From the NCBI GenBank assembly GCA_946186925.1, contig CAMHPA010000005.1, positions 1 to 64,000 on the forward strand: a stretch of DNA of 64,000 bases, in the 5' to 3' direction. This DNA is from an uncultured Bacteroidota bacterium (lineage in GTDB: Bacteria > Bacteroidota > Bacteroidia > Bacteroidales > SZUA-534). The first letter of the stretch is position 1. The number at the start of each line of letters is the position of its first letter. The position numbers were made by a program, and so were the translations under genes. Shown piece by piece: positions 26,656-36,039 of the stretch. Below the pieces are notes generated by a model, which saw nothing but the letters and a program-made list of their open reading frames with translations, ran no database searches and was not told the DNA's origin.

Positions 26656-28614
26656 ATGAGACAAATTTTAGACAGTTTGGCTAACAACGGTTTCGCGGTT
26701 GCTGACTACGCTGTGTTCATCGTCTACATTTTGATTCTTGTGGGCTGCGGCGTGTTCATCCCGAAATGGATGGCCAAAAAGAAAGGTGCCAACGGCGCCG
26801 AAAACTCAAAGGACTACTTCCTTGCAGGTAACTCATTGACTTGGTGGGCGGTAGGTGCTTCGCTGATTGCAGCCAACATCTCGGCTGAACAGTTCATCGG
26901 AATGTCGGGCTCGGCTTACGCATCGGGCATCGCCATTGCGGCTTACGAACTGATGGCCGCCGCAACTCTGCTTGTTGTGGCCAAATTCCTTCTGCCTGTG
27001 ATGATTCGCAAGAACATCTTCACCATCCCGCAGTTCTTGAGCGACCGCTACAACTGGGGCGTTGGTCTGGCGTTCTCGTCGTTCTGGCTGTTCCTTTATG
27101 TGTTCATCAACCTGACATCGGTGGCTTGGCTTGGCGCTTTGGCTATCAAACAGATTCTCGGTCTGCCGACAATCATCGGAATGTTCGGAATGGATATGAC
27201 ACTGGTGGGTATCATTCTGATTCTCTACCTGATAGCAGGCGCCTACTCAATCTACGGCGGTCTGGCGTCAGTTGCCTGGACCGACGTTATGCAGGTTACC
27301 TTCCTGGTTGGTGGCGGCCTTATCACGGCTTACTTCACACTCGATTTCATTGCACCGCTTCTGGGTGCCGACGGCGCAGTTTCGGCTCTTGGCGCAGTTA
27401 TGGACAAACTTGGAACCATCGAAGGCGACAAGCACTTCAACCTTGTGGTTGACCGCAACAGCGGACTTTATCCGAACATCACCGACGACCCGTACTTCAC
27501 ACTGCCTGGTCTGGCGCTGATTATTGGCGCGCTCTGGCTGACTAACATCGGCTACTGGGGCTTCAACCAATACATCATTCAGAAAGGTCTGGCCGCAAAG
27601 AGTCTCGACGAAGCAAAGAAGGGCCTTTTGTTCGCCGCTTTCCTGAAGATTTTGATTCCGTTCATCGTCTGCATTCCTGGTGTTTGCGCATTCCTTATCT
27701 GGCAACATCCTGACTTGTTGAGCGGCTCAATCGATTTGCACGGAACCATCGAGCGCTCTGACGACGCTTATCCGTTCCTTATCCGCAACTTCACGCCTGT
27801 TGTTGTGAAAGGTCTGTCGTTTGCCGCATTGACCGCCGCCGTCATCTCGTCGCTGGCTTCAATGTTCAACTCAACATCGACCATCTTCACAATGGACGTT
27901 TACAAGAAGTTCATCAACAAGGAAGCATCTGAACGCAAACTCGTGAGCGTTGGCCGTATTACTTCAATCGTGGCTCTGCTGCTGGCTTTGGTGGCTGTTT
28001 ACCCGATTATGGGCGGTGCCGACCAAGCGTTCCAAATCATTCAGGAATACTCTGGATTCGTTTATCCTGGCGTGGTTGTAATCTTCGGACTTGGCCTGCT
28101 GTGGAAACGTTCGTCGGGTCCTGCCGCTGTTGTGGCAGCCATCGGCACGTTCTTCTTCAGCATCCTGTTCAAGTTCATTATGCCTGAAACGCCGTTCCTG
28201 CTTCGTATGGGCTATGTGTTTATGGTTCTGGTTGTTCTGTTCATCGGAATTTCGATTTTCTGCAACAAGAAGAACGAAGTTGCCGCTGCCGAAATGGACG
28301 GTCAGACTGTCAAAATGCAGCGCACCTGGTCGAACATTCTGCTCGGCGTTGGCGCTATCTGCCTGATACTCGGCATTGTACAGTTGATTGCTAAAATTGA
28401 ATTCCTGCAGATTTACGGCTTTGAAGCCATATTCTTCCTTGCCGCAATGCTGCTCACGCTGGGCTTCTACCTGCGTTCGAACGCCAACGACTCGGTTCAG
28501 GACCACAAGGCTGTTGGTACCGACCTTGAACTGTTCCACACCGACAAGGTGTTCAACATTGGCGCTCTGGCAGTTATAGCAATTTTGGCTGTTCTCTACA
28601 TTGCTTTGTGGTAG
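26656..28614 (+). CDS. Sodium/solute symporter (SSS family), likely arabinose importer
   Basis: This 652-aa protein has about 14 transmembrane segments. It carries the SSS signatures: DYFLAGNSLTWWAVGASLIAA, SAEQFIGMSGSAYASG, and the long GAYSIYGGLASVAWTDVMQ segment. Relatives co-transport Na+ with glucose, galactose or arabinose. The substrate is inferred as L-arabinose from its place between the epimerase and araD/araA. The gene ends in a strong terminator, so araD downstream probably has its own promoter or depends on read-through. Confidence 0.9.
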   Translation: MRQILDSLANNGFAVADYAVFIVYILILVGCGVFIPKWMAKKKGANGAENSKDYFLAGNSLTWWAVGASLIAANISAEQFIGMSGSAYASGIAIAAYELMAAATLLVVAKFLLPVMIRKNIFTIPQFLSDRYNWGVGLAFSSFWLFLYVFINLTSVAWLGALAIKQILGLPTIIGMFGMDMTLVGIILILYLIAGAYSIYGGLASVAWTDVMQVTFLVGGGLITAYFTLDFIAPLLGADGAVSALGAVMDKLGTIEGDKHFNLVVDRNSGLYPNITDDPYFTLPGLALIIGALWLTNIGYWGFNQYIIQKGLAAKSLDEAKKGLLFAAFLKILIPFIVCIPGVCAFLIWQHPDLLSGSIDLHGTIERSDDAYPFLIRNFTPVVVKGLSFAALTAAVISSLASMFNSTSTIFTMDVYKKFINKEASERKLVSVGRITSIVALLLALVAVYPIMGGADQAFQIIQEYSGFVYPGVVVIFGLGLLWKRSSGPAAVVAAIGTFFFSILFKFIMPETPFLLRMGYVFMVLVVLFIGISIFCNKKNEVAAAEMDGQTVKMQRTWSNILLGVGAICLILGIVQLIAKIEFLQIYGFEAIFFLAAMLLTLGFYLRSNANDSVQDHKAVGTDLELFHTDKVFNIGALAVIAILAVLYIALW

Positions 28615-28644
28615 AATTGGCCCGACTTATTGTTGAATAATAGT

Positions 28645-28690
28645 GACTGCTGTTTTCGATGTCGCAATGTCGGGAACAGCAGTCTTTTTT
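28645..28690 (+). terminator. Terminator after the symporter gene
   Basis: The stem GACTGCTGTT / AACAGCAGTC is a perfect 10-bp match around a 20-base loop that itself can pair, followed by six T residues. It starts 31 bases after the stop. Confidence 0.85.
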
Positions 28691-28726
28691 AAGTAGAATA
28701 TACTTTTTGCAAGACGTTAAGGATGA

Positions 28727-28870
28727 GATGGTTAAGATAGTTTAAGGTTTTAGAAGTTTAGAAAGTAGAGAGAGTTGAGAAGGTTGAGTTGTTTAGAAAA
28801 CTAAACAGCGAAGCACTAAACTTTCTAAACAGCGAAGCGCTAAACTTCTCAACCGCGAAGCGCTCAGCCT
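28727..28870 (+). repeat. Octamer-phased leader with 24-bp repeats before araD
   Basis: Nearly the whole 140-base stretch reads as degenerate octamers. The clearest part is a 24-bp unit: CTAAACAGCGAAGCA at 28801, CTAAACAGCGAAGCG at 28825 and CTCAACCGCGAAGCG at 28848. The upstream half (AGTTTAGAAAGT, GTTTAGAAAAC) is partly complementary to these units, so long hairpins are possible. The core CTAAACAGCGAAGCG recurs at 58948 in front of the GH43 gene. Confidence 0.8.
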
Positions 28871-28901
28871 TAAAAATCTTGCAGAACAAAAAAATGACGA
28901 T

Positions 28902-29612
28902 ATGTTAGAAGAATTAAAAGAAAAAGTGTTCAAGGCCAATCTCGACCTTGTGAAACAGGGACTCGTGATTTTCACCTGGGGCAACGTTTCGGGCATCGAC
29001 CGCGAAAAGGGCCTTGTGGTTATCAAGCCTTCGGGCGTGTCGTACGACGAAATGAAGGCTTCAGATATGGTGGTTGTCGATTTACAGAGCGGCAAGGTGG
29101 TTGAAGGCGACTTGAATCCGTCGAGCGATACCCCAACGCATCTGGCTCTATACAAGGCTTTTCCGAACATCAAGGGTGTTGTGCACACACACTCAACCTA
29201 TGCTACAGCGTTTGCGCAGGCTGGCCGCGACATTCCGAATATCGGCACCACTCACGCCGACTATTTCTACAAGGACATTCCCTGCACCCGCGATATGACA
29301 AAGGCCGAAGTTGAAGGTCAGTATGAGTTGGAAACAGGCAATGTGATTGTTGACGAGTTCTTGAATATCAGAAAGATAAATCCAGACCACACGCCTGGCG
29401 TACTGGTCAAGAACCACGGCCCGTTCTCGTGGGGCACATCGCCCGACAACGCCGTCTACAACGCCAAAGTAATGGAACAATGCGCTAAAATGGCGTTTGT
29501 GGCGTTCTCAGTGAATCCGAACACAACAATGAATCCGTTGCTTATCGAGAAACACTATAGCCGCAAGCACGGACCAAACGCTTACTACGGACAAAAAGGA
29601 CAAAAACATTAA
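28902..29612 (+). CDS. araD: L-ribulose-5-phosphate 4-epimerase
   Basis: This class II aldolase-fold enzyme (236 aa) converts L-ribulose 5-phosphate to D-xylulose 5-phosphate, the last step of arabinose catabolism. N-terminal WGNVSGID and KPSGVSYDE bind the substrate phosphate. The zinc ligands are in [12 protein letters not shown], with the C-terminal [12 protein letters not shown] segment. The araA gene starts 33 bases after its stop, so the two are almost certainly one transcript. Confidence 0.95.
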   Translation: MLEELKEKVFKANLDLVKQGLVIFTWGNVSGIDREKGLVVIKPSGVSYDEMKASDMVVVDLQSGKVVEGDLNPSSDTPTHLALYKAFPNIKGVVHTHSTYATAFAQAGRDIPNIGTTHADYFYKDIPCTRDMTKAEVEGQYELETGNVIVDEFLNIRKINPDHTPGVLVKNHGPFSWGTSPDNAVYNAKVMEQCAKMAFVAFSVNPNTTMNPLLIEKHYSRKHGPNAYYGQKGQKH

Positions 29613-29645
29613 TTATCATATAATTAAATCAAAAAAAATAAAATT

Positions 29646-31187
29646 ATGAGCAAAGCATTTGAAAATCTTGAAATCTGGTGGGTAACTGGTGCGCAGTTAC
29701 TGTATGGTGGCGACGCTGTTGTTGCAGTTGACGGCCACTCGAAGGAAATGGTTGAAGGCTTGAACAAGAGCGGCAACATTCCTGTGAAAATAGTTTACAA
29801 AGGTACTGCTAATAGCAGCAAGGAAGTTGAAGACGTGATGAAGGCCGCCAACAACGACGCAAAGTGCGCGGGCATTATCACTTGGATGCACACTTTCTCT
29901 CCCGCAAAAATGTGGATTAAAGGTCTGCAAGCACTCGAGAAACCGCTGTTGCACTTCCACACACAGTACAACGCCGAAATTCCTTGGGACAAAATCGATA
30001 TGGATTTTATGAACCTGAACCAATCGGCTCACGGCGACATTGAGTTCGGACATATCTGCACCCGTATGCGCGTGGCTCGCAAGGTGGTTTGCGGCTATTG
30101 GAAAGACGCACAGACTCAGAAGCAGATTGCCGTTTGGGCACGCGTTGCCGCTGGCGTGGCCGACGCTCACAACGTCCGCTGCCTGATGTTCGGTATGAAT
30201 ATGAACAACGTTGCCGTTACCGATGGCGACCGCGTTGAATTCGAGCAACGTTTGGGTTATCACGTTGATTACTATCCTGTTTCATCGCTGATGGAATACT
30301 TCAAGAAAGTTACCGACAAGGAAGCCGACGAACTTGTTGAAGAATACAAGAAACTGTATACCATTAAGATAGACGAGTCGGGCGAGAAGGTTTATTGGGA
30401 AAAGGTGAAGAACGCCGCTAAAGCAGAAATCGCTCTGCGCCGCGTGCTCAAAGACGAAGGTGCAACTGCCTTCACTACCAACTTCGACGACCTTGGCGAT
30501 GCCAACATCGACGACCCGAACTTTGTCGGCTTCGACCAAATTCCTGGTCTGGCATCACAGCGCTTGATGCAGGAAGGCATCGGCTTTGGCGCTGAAGGCG
30601 ACTGGAAGACAGCCTGCCTCTGCCGCACTCTGTGGGTTATCCAGCAGGGAATGCCGAAGGGTTGCTCGTTCTTGGAAGACTACACGCTGAACTTTGCTGG
30701 CGACCGCAGTTCGTGCCTGCAGAGCCATATGCTCGAAATCTGCCCGCTCATTGCTGTCGACAAACCGAAACTCGAAGTACACTTCCTTGGCATCGGCATC
30801 CGCAAGCAGCAGACAGCCCGTCTGGTGTTCACATCGAAGACAGGCCGCGGCATCAAAGCCACCGTTGTCGACCTTGGCAACCGCTTCCGTCTTATCAGTC
30901 AGGAAGTTGAGTGCATCGAGCCGAAACCAATGCCTAAACTTCCCGTTGCATCGGCCTTGTGGGTTCCGCAACCGACATTCGAGATTGGCGCAGGCGCCTG
31001 GATTCTGGCTGGCGGCACGCACCACAGCGCATTCTCGTACGACATCGACGAAGAGTATTGGGAAGATTTTGCAGAGATGACTGGCATCGAGTATGTCCGC
31101 ATCAACAAAAACACCAACCTCGGCGATTTCAAACAGACACTGCGCAACAACGAAGTGTACTATATGCTGAATAAATCACTGAAATAG
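29646..31187 (+). CDS. araA: L-arabinose isomerase
   Basis: This enzyme converts L-arabinose to L-ribulose. The 513-aa length fits the family. Diagnostic blocks include WITWMHTFSPAKMWI, HFHTQYNAEIPWD, GFGAEGDWKTA (catalytic Glu and metal site), FLEDYTLNF (second Glu) and the C-terminal GGTHHSAFSYD (His ligand region). Downstream, a hairpin separates it from the GxxExxY gene and the FGGY kinase. Confidence 0.97.
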   Translation: MSKAFENLEIWWVTGAQLLYGGDAVVAVDGHSKEMVEGLNKSGNIPVKIVYKGTANSSKEVEDVMKAANNDAKCAGIITWMHTFSPAKMWIKGLQALEKPLLHFHTQYNAEIPWDKIDMDFMNLNQSAHGDIEFGHICTRMRVARKVVCGYWKDAQTQKQIAVWARVAAGVADAHNVRCLMFGMNMNNVAVTDGDRVEFEQRLGYHVDYYPVSSLMEYFKKVTDKEADELVEEYKKLYTIKIDESGEKVYWEKVKNAAKAEIALRRVLKDEGATAFTTNFDDLGDANIDDPNFVGFDQIPGLASQRLMQEGIGFGAEGDWKTACLCRTLWVIQQGMPKGCSFLEDYTLNFAGDRSSCLQSHMLEICPLIAVDKPKLEVHFLGIGIRKQQTARLVFTSKTGRGIKATVVDLGNRFRLISQEVECIEPKPMPKLPVASALWVPQPTFEIGAGAWILAGGTHHSAFSYDIDEEYWEDFAEMTGIEYVRINKNTNLGDFKQTLRNNEVYYMLNKSLK

Positions 31188-31198
31188 TTCTCTAATTG

Positions 31199-31247
31199 TC
31201 ACCGAATTGAACGAATAAACTAATATTTGTTCATTCGGTGATTTTTT
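31199..31247 (+). terminator. Hairpin after araA, probable terminator
   Basis: TCACCGAATTGAACGAATAA pairs imperfectly with TTTGTTCATTCGGTGA, followed by six T residues. The right arm contains the 11-bp ATTCGGTGATT that recurs at 31754, so the hairpin and the repeat boundary coincide. Confidence 0.55.
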
Positions 31248-31287
31248 AACGAATGCGCTAACGCGCTGACGAATCAGGCAAATAGTT

Positions 31288-31674
31288 ATGGAAAGTGTTT
31301 TGTACAAGTCCGAATCATACAACATTGTTGGGGCATTGTATGCTGTCCATAACGAACTTGGTTGCGGGTTCCTCGAACCCGTTTATCAAGAAGCGCTTGA
31401 AATAGAATTACGTTCGCAAGGAATACCATTTGAAAGAGAAAAGGAATTCGATGTTTTCTATAAATCGGAAAAACTTGACAAAAAATATAGGGTTGATTTT
31501 TTATGTTACAACAAGATAATTGTTGAGTTAAAAGCCGTTACAGAGATGCGACCTGAATTTCAGGCGCAAACACTTAATTATATGAAAATGGCGAAAATCA
31601 AATTGGGTTTGCTTGTTAATTTTGGTTTGCCAAAATTGGAAATTCAGCGTTTGGTTCGTATGCAAGGCTGGTAG
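31288..31674 (+). CDS. GxxExxY protein
   Basis: This 128-aa member of the family is named for the motif seen here as GFLEPVYQEALEIEL. It has the core of a PD-(D/E)XK nuclease fold (RVDFLCYNKIIVELKAV: D...ExK). The function is not established; the fold suggests a nuclease. The gene interrupts the arabinose block, between araA and the sugar kinase, and is bracketed by 11-bp direct repeats. That and its unrelated role suggest later insertion. The hairpin at 31698 may end its transcript. Confidence 0.88.
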   Translation: MESVLYKSESYNIVGALYAVHNELGCGFLEPVYQEALEIELRSQGIPFEREKEFDVFYKSEKLDKKYRVDFLCYNKIIVELKAVTEMRPEFQAQTLNYMKMAKIKLGLLVNFGLPKLEIQRLVRMQGW

Positions 31675-31697
31675 TTTGTCGATACGTTCAATTCGTC

Positions 31698-31715
31698 ATA
31701 TCCGCTTGCGGATAT
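31698..31715. terminator. Small perfect hairpin after the GxxExxY gene
   Basis: ATATCCGC-TT-GCGGATAT, 23 bases past the stop, followed by TTGTT. The stem is perfect but the T-run is poor, so termination is possible rather than certain. Confidence 0.4.
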
Positions 31716-31777
31716 TTGTTAAACAGGAATAAGAATTAGTTATAATTTGTTTAATTCGGTGATTAATAATAAATAAG

Positions 31778-33370
31778 ATGAATGCAAAAGATTTAATAGT
31801 TAGTGGTAAAGCCATTCTCGGCATTGAGTTTGGCTCAACCCGCATCAAGGCCGTTCTGATTGACGGTGACAACAAACCTATCGCGCAGGGCTCGCACGAG
31901 TGGGAAAACCAACTCGTCGACGGCCTGTGGACATACAGCATCGACGCCATTTGGGGCGGACTGCAGGATTGCTACGCCAACCTTCGCGCCGACGTTAAAC
32001 AACAGTATGGTGTTGAGATTGAGAACCTTGCGGCCATCGGCATTAGTGCAATGATGCACGGCTATATGGCTTTCGACAGCAAGCAGCAGATTTTGGTGCC
32101 GTTCCGCACTTGGCGCAACACCAATACTGGTCAGGCGGCTGCCGAACTGTCGAAGTTATTCAACTACAACATTCCGCTTCGCTGGTCGATTTCGCACCTC
32201 TATCAGTGCATTCTGAATGGCGACAAGCACGTTTCCGACATCGATTTTCTGACCACGCTGGCTGGTTACATTCACTGGCAACTCACTGGCGAGAAGGTTC
32301 TTGGCGTGGGCGATGCGTCGGGAATGATTCCTGTCGACCCGAAAACCAAAACCTACGACGCCGCAATGGTTGAGAAGTTCGACAAACTGATTGCGCCAAA
32401 GAAGTTGGGTTGGAAGTTGCTCGACATTCTGCCAAAATCGCTTAACGCAGGTGCCGATGCTGGTAAACTCACCGCCGAAGGCGCCAAACGTCTCGACCCA
32501 TCGGGACACCTGAAAGCAGGCATTCCACTCTGCCCGCCCGAAGGCGACGCAGGAACGGGAATGGTGGCCACCAACGCCGTGAAGCAGCGCACTGGCAACG
32601 TTTCGGCTGGAACATCGTCGTTCTCGATGATTGTCCTCGAAAAAGAACTCTCGAAACCATACGAGATGATTGATATGGTGACAACCCCCGATGGCAGCCT
32701 GGTGGCAATGGTTCACTGCAACAACTGCACAAGCGACCTGAACGCCTGGGTTGGAATCTTCCGCGAGTTCGAAGAGTTGATGGGCATGAAAGTTGATATG
32801 AACGAGCTCTTTGGCAAACTTTACAACAACGCGCTCACTGGCGATGCCGATTGCGGCGGACTGCTCTCGTACAACTACATTTCGGGTGAGCCCGTTACTG
32901 GCCTTGCCGAAGGACGGCCTCTGTTTGTGCGCTCGGCCAACGACAAGTTTACGCTTGCCAACTTTATGCGCGCGCACCTTTACGGCTCGGTTGGCGTGCT
33001 CAAACTCGGCAACGACATTTTGTTCAAGCAAGAGAACGTGAAGGTTGACCGCATCACTGGCCACGGTGGTTTGTTCAAGACCAAAGGCGTTGGCCAGCGC
33101 GTGCTTGCGGCCGCTATCAACTCGCCAATCTCGGTTATGGAAACCGCTGGCGAAGGTGGCGCCTGGGGCATTGCCCTGTTGGCCGCTTATGCCGTTAACA
33201 ATGCTAATAACCAAACACTTGCCGACTGGCTCGATGCAAAAGTATTTGCAGGAAACACTGGCGTTGAGATAGCCCCGACTGCCGAAGATGTTGCAGGCTT
33301 CAACCGCTACATCGAGAACTACAAAGCGGGCCTGGCCATTGAGAAAGCCGCTGTTGAGGCGAAGAAATAA
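31778..33370 (+). CDS. FGGY-family sugar kinase, likely L-ribulokinase
   Basis: This 530-aa ATP-dependent carbohydrate kinase has the FGGY fold: the N-terminal phosphate loop is [14 protein letters not shown], a [12 protein letters not shown] block lies nearby, and the C-terminal half has [11 protein letters not shown] and [12 protein letters not shown]. It is distinct from classical AraB and XylB. The position after araD-araA, with no other kinase in the block, points to L-ribulose phosphorylation, closing the arabinose route. A xylulokinase role is the alternative. The GxxExxY gene separates it from araA. Confidence 0.85.
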   Translation: MNAKDLIVSGKAILGIEFGSTRIKAVLIDGDNKPIAQGSHEWENQLVDGLWTYSIDAIWGGLQDCYANLRADVKQQYGVEIENLAAIGISAMMHGYMAFDSKQQILVPFRTWRNTNTGQAAAELSKLFNYNIPLRWSISHLYQCILNGDKHVSDIDFLTTLAGYIHWQLTGEKVLGVGDASGMIPVDPKTKTYDAAMVEKFDKLIAPKKLGWKLLDILPKSLNAGADAGKLTAEGAKRLDPSGHLKAGIPLCPPEGDAGTGMVATNAVKQRTGNVSAGTSSFSMIVLEKELSKPYEMIDMVTTPDGSLVAMVHCNNCTSDLNAWVGIFREFEELMGMKVDMNELFGKLYNNALTGDADCGGLLSYNYISGEPVTGLAEGRPLFVRSANDKFTLANFMRAHLYGSVGVLKLGNDILFKQENVKVDRITGHGGLFKTKGVGQRVLAAAINSPISVMETAGEGGAWGIALLAAYAVNNANNQTLADWLDAKVFAGNTGVEIAPTAEDVAGFNRYIENYKAGLAIEKAAVEAKK

Positions 33371-33390
33371 GCAGATTTTTCTGATACAAT

Positions 33391-33425
33391 GAAAGGCAAT
33401 CTCCGAAAGGTGGTTGCCTTTTTTG
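33391..33425 (+). terminator. Terminator after the FGGY kinase gene
   Basis: AAAGGCAATC / GGTTGCCTTT with a small loop and a following T-run, 20 bases after the stop. Confidence 0.8.
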
Positions 33426-33472
33426 TTTGAATGAAAATCGACGATTTACCGCAAAAAAAGCAAGGTTTGTGC

Positions 33473-33500
33473 TTGTATATCAATTTTAAATGTATTTTTG
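33473..33500 (+). promoter_or_regulatory. Putative promoter of the lipoprotein gene
   Basis: TTG (33473-33475), a 17-base spacer, then TATTTTTG (33493-33500), an exact TAnnTTTG match. Between this and the gene, GGTAAACGAATCGTTATCC (about 33541-33559) is an imperfect palindrome that could be an operator. Confidence 0.45.
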
Positions 33501-33585
33501 TGATAATCAATTTAGTATTAACCGGAAATGGGATTGTGAGCGGTAAACGAATCGTTATCCGATTTTCTATTAATTAATTCAAAAA

Positions 33586-35649
33586 ATGCCTATGAAAACT
33601 TTGACAATCAAAAAGATGCTATTGATGGCTTTGATGCTGCTGCCATCACTTTTCCAATCGTGCGATATTCAGTCATTGTTAGATGAAATGAACAACGAGG
33701 ATGAGGAAGAAAACTACTCCTACAACAACGATATTGGCGGCAAGACAACCGAGTACGGAACAAAGTCGTGGGCTGCGTTGTCTGACAAGGCGCCGTTTAT
33801 CAGTAAATTCGAGGCTGTCGGCAGCGATTTGAACTACAGTTCATATTCGACCGGCGTTCGCGATGGCGAGCGAGTGGAGGAGGTGCATTTTGAACGAGCA
33901 ACCACTGATGATGAGGCTGCGGCCTACATTAAAAAAATGCTTGCCGGCGGCTACGTATTCACCTTCGGTGATGGTGCTTTGAAAGGATACAAGATTGATT
34001 CGGAAGGAGTTAAGTACGAAATAGAGTATGGCAATAACCAGTATTGCTATCGAAAAACCGAAATCAGCAGTCAGAAAAAAGATTCGGCCGCAAAGTTGTA
34101 TTCCGATGAATTGAAAAATCAGTCGGGTACAAAAATTTATACCAACTGGGCGCAAGTTTCGAAGGATGTATCGTGGCTTCAGATTTTTCCGGAAGCTGGC
34201 GGTGTTTACGCATTGAGCAAGGCTTCGGGCAACGAGGTCAAACTGTATGGCGATATTAGTTATGAAACCATCGACAAGTTGGTTGAGAATGCGTTAGCTA
34301 ATGGTTTTAGTGAGTTTAACTGGGGTAGTTCGTTTGAGAAAGAAATCAACGGCAACCGTTACGTGCTGACAACAAGCTACGATGTTTTGACCTTCCAGCG
34401 TATTCTGGCTGATGGCAACAATGGCAATAATGATATTCCCGACAATCCAACGCCGTCTGAAAACCAGGAAAATAATGGCGAAAACGGTAATGGTGAGGCC
34501 CCAGTTGACGGTGGCACACCCGAGGAAAATAACAACAACGAAGAAAACAACGACAATCAACAGTCTGTATCGGCCGACGATTTCAATGCTGACGGAAAAA
34601 TCGATTGGCGCGACAAATTCTACAAGCTGGCAGCGACAAGCGGCGTCAGCACCAAAACCCGCAAAACCTACAATGGCGAAGTGTCGTTCTATAATTTCTC
34701 ATCGTCGTATGGCGGCATTCAGGTTTACGATTCTGTGGCAGGCTTCGATGCCAGCCAGTATTACTACGACCTTTCGGTCAAAGGCGGAATGTATTACAAG
34801 TATGAGAAAGGCGCCTGGCGCTATACAAGCAGTGTGTTCAAAGACCGTAACAAACCTGCCGACGAGGGTTACAAAAGCGAGTTCAGTTCGATAGTTTATT
34901 GGGCTCCGACATCGTGGGGCGATGCTAATTCAAGTTTTGTCACTTCAAACTGGACTAAGGTTGGCAGCAAAACTTATGCTGGCCGCCAATGCACTGAGTA
35001 TAACTATTCTGGCACCACATATTATATTGATAACGAGACCGATGCGTGCCTATATTACAATGGCTCCGGTGTCGAATTTGAAACTTTGGAATTCACGGTT
35101 GGCGCAAAACTGTCGGTTCCTGAACACAGAGAATGCAAGGCCGATTTCCCGACAAACGTGAAAATTACAACAACCGATACAGTTAAACTGTTCGGCACCA
35201 CAGTTACTAATCTGACTATCATTAAGCTAGGCAACGAGTGGATGTGCACTGATGGCAAGGGAACATATCAATATTGGAAGTTCGACAACAATGGCGTAAC
35301 ACTGAAAGCAATGGTGAAAGATGATGGTGACGAAAGCTGGACATCGGTTTTGGACGACAGCCATTGGCAGGATTTCGACTACTTTGCACAAAAATGCGAT
35401 TTCAGCTTCATTTTCAGCAACTCAACACCCAAAGGCAGCTGCTACAGCGAGTGCAACCCAACAAGTGAAACGCTCACCGTTTGTGGCGTTGAGTGCGTGA
35501 AATATGGCGGCTCAAGCGTTCTGGATACAAAGTATGAATTTTATGTAAATGAGCGCAACAATGTGGTTTACAAGGCGAAGGATGTTTCATACAGTGAGAT
35601 AACTGGCTGGGACACTTCGGTGACCGCGTTTGAGATTCCTGCGCCATAA
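33586..35649 (+). CDS. Large lipoprotein of unknown function with an acidic Asn-rich linker
   Basis: No family is recognised. The 687-aa product (or 685 aa from the second ATG at 33592) has a lipoprotein signal ending LFQSC, followed by an acidic stretch (MNNEDEEENYS). An N-terminal mixed domain runs to about residue 275. A low-complexity Asn/Glu/Gly/Pro linker spans about 280-328. Just after it is DFNADGKIDWRD, resembling a single calcium-binding dockerin or EF-hand loop. The C-terminal 340 residues are beta-rich (YYIDNETDACLYY). Surface display is likely; function unknown. It is monocistronic. Confidence 0.6.
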   Translation: MPMKTLTIKKMLLMALMLLPSLFQSCDIQSLLDEMNNEDEEENYSYNNDIGGKTTEYGTKSWAALSDKAPFISKFEAVGSDLNYSSYSTGVRDGERVEEVHFERATTDDEAAAYIKKMLAGGYVFTFGDGALKGYKIDSEGVKYEIEYGNNQYCYRKTEISSQKKDSAAKLYSDELKNQSGTKIYTNWAQVSKDVSWLQIFPEAGGVYALSKASGNEVKLYGDISYETIDKLVENALANGFSEFNWGSSFEKEINGNRYVLTTSYDVLTFQRILADGNNGNNDIPDNPTPSENQENNGENGNGEAPVDGGTPEENNNNEENNDNQQSVSADDFNADGKIDWRDKFYKLAATSGVSTKTRKTYNGEVSFYNFSSSYGGIQVYDSVAGFDASQYYYDLSVKGGMYYKYEKGAWRYTSSVFKDRNKPADEGYKSEFSSIVYWAPTSWGDANSSFVTSNWTKVGSKTYAGRQCTEYNYSGTTYYIDNETDACLYYNGSGVEFETLEFTVGAKLSVPEHRECKADFPTNVKITTTDTVKLFGTTVTNLTIIKLGNEWMCTDGKGTYQYWKFDNNGVTLKAMVKDDGDESWTSVLDDSHWQDFDYFAQKCDFSFIFSNSTPKGSCYSECNPTSETLTVCGVECVKYGGSSVLDTKYEFYVNERNNVVYKAKDVSYSEITGWDTSVTAFEIPAP

Positions 35650-35696
35650 AAAGTAGATACAAGTGAAGCAATATTTGTAATAGAGCTATAAAACAA

Positions 35697-35728
35697 CAAA
35701 GGCCTGGATATGCAATCCGGGCCTTTTT
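35697..35728 (+). terminator. Terminator after the large lipoprotein gene
   Basis: AAAGGCCTGGAT / ATCCGGGCCTTT with an ATGCA loop and five T residues, about 50 bases after the stop. Confidence 0.8.
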
Positions 35729-35753
35729 GCTTAGTTATAGTCAATCGGACAAT

Positions 35754-35984
35754 CTATTCGTCGTCGTCTTCGTCGTCATTTTCGTCGGTCTCTTCGTTTT
35801 CATCATCTGCATCTTCGTCATCCTCATCGTCGCTGCGGCGTTTAGTCGACACTTTTTCGCGCTCGGCCAGTTTTTCGGCCCAGTATGAGTATTCTCGCGC
35901 CAGTTTTGGGTATTCCTCAAGTGTGGCTCTAAAAAGCAGATGTTCCAAGTGCTCAACTTTTTCCTTTATGTCTTTAGTATCCAT
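35754..35984 (-). CDS. Small acidic-tailed protein of unknown function
   Basis: This 76-aa protein starts at MDTKDIKEKVEHL. The ORF track adds 15 upstream codons that look non-coding. The first half is amphipathic helix (EHLLFRATLEEYPKLAREY). The last 30 residues are almost pure Asp/Glu with no structure expected. Acidic tails of this kind can mediate binding to basic proteins; nothing more can be said. It lies 55 bases downstream of rsmG on the same strand and could be the last gene of that operon. Confidence 0.6.
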   Translation of the reverse strand: MDTKDIKEKVEHLEHLLFRATLEEYPKLAREYSYWAEKLAEREKVSTKRRSDDEDDEDADDENEETDENDDEDDDE

Positions 35985-36039
35985 ATCAGTTATTTTTTTT
36001 GACACTGCAATTATAATGTATCTGTACAATTATCCAACA

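Larger units (their letters stand above)
31233..31764. repeat. 11-bp direct repeats bracketing the GxxExxY gene
   Basis: ATTCGGTGATT occurs at 31233-31243 and again at 31754-31764, both preceded by TTTGTT plus one or two bases. The two copies lie either side of the GxxExxY gene, inside the araA-kinase interval. Removing one copy and the DNA between would leave araA followed closely by the kinase gene, as in an uninterrupted operon. No terminal inverted repeats are evident. Confidence 0.6.

Noticed and set aside
28727-28870. Plasmid-type iterons or replication origin
   Set aside because: No Rep or DnaA-box cluster; the repeats stand in a gene leader and recur before other genes.
31288-31674. 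Insertion sequence
   Set aside because: The gene is a GxxExxY protein, not a transposase, and no terminal inverted repeats are seen; only short direct repeats flank it.
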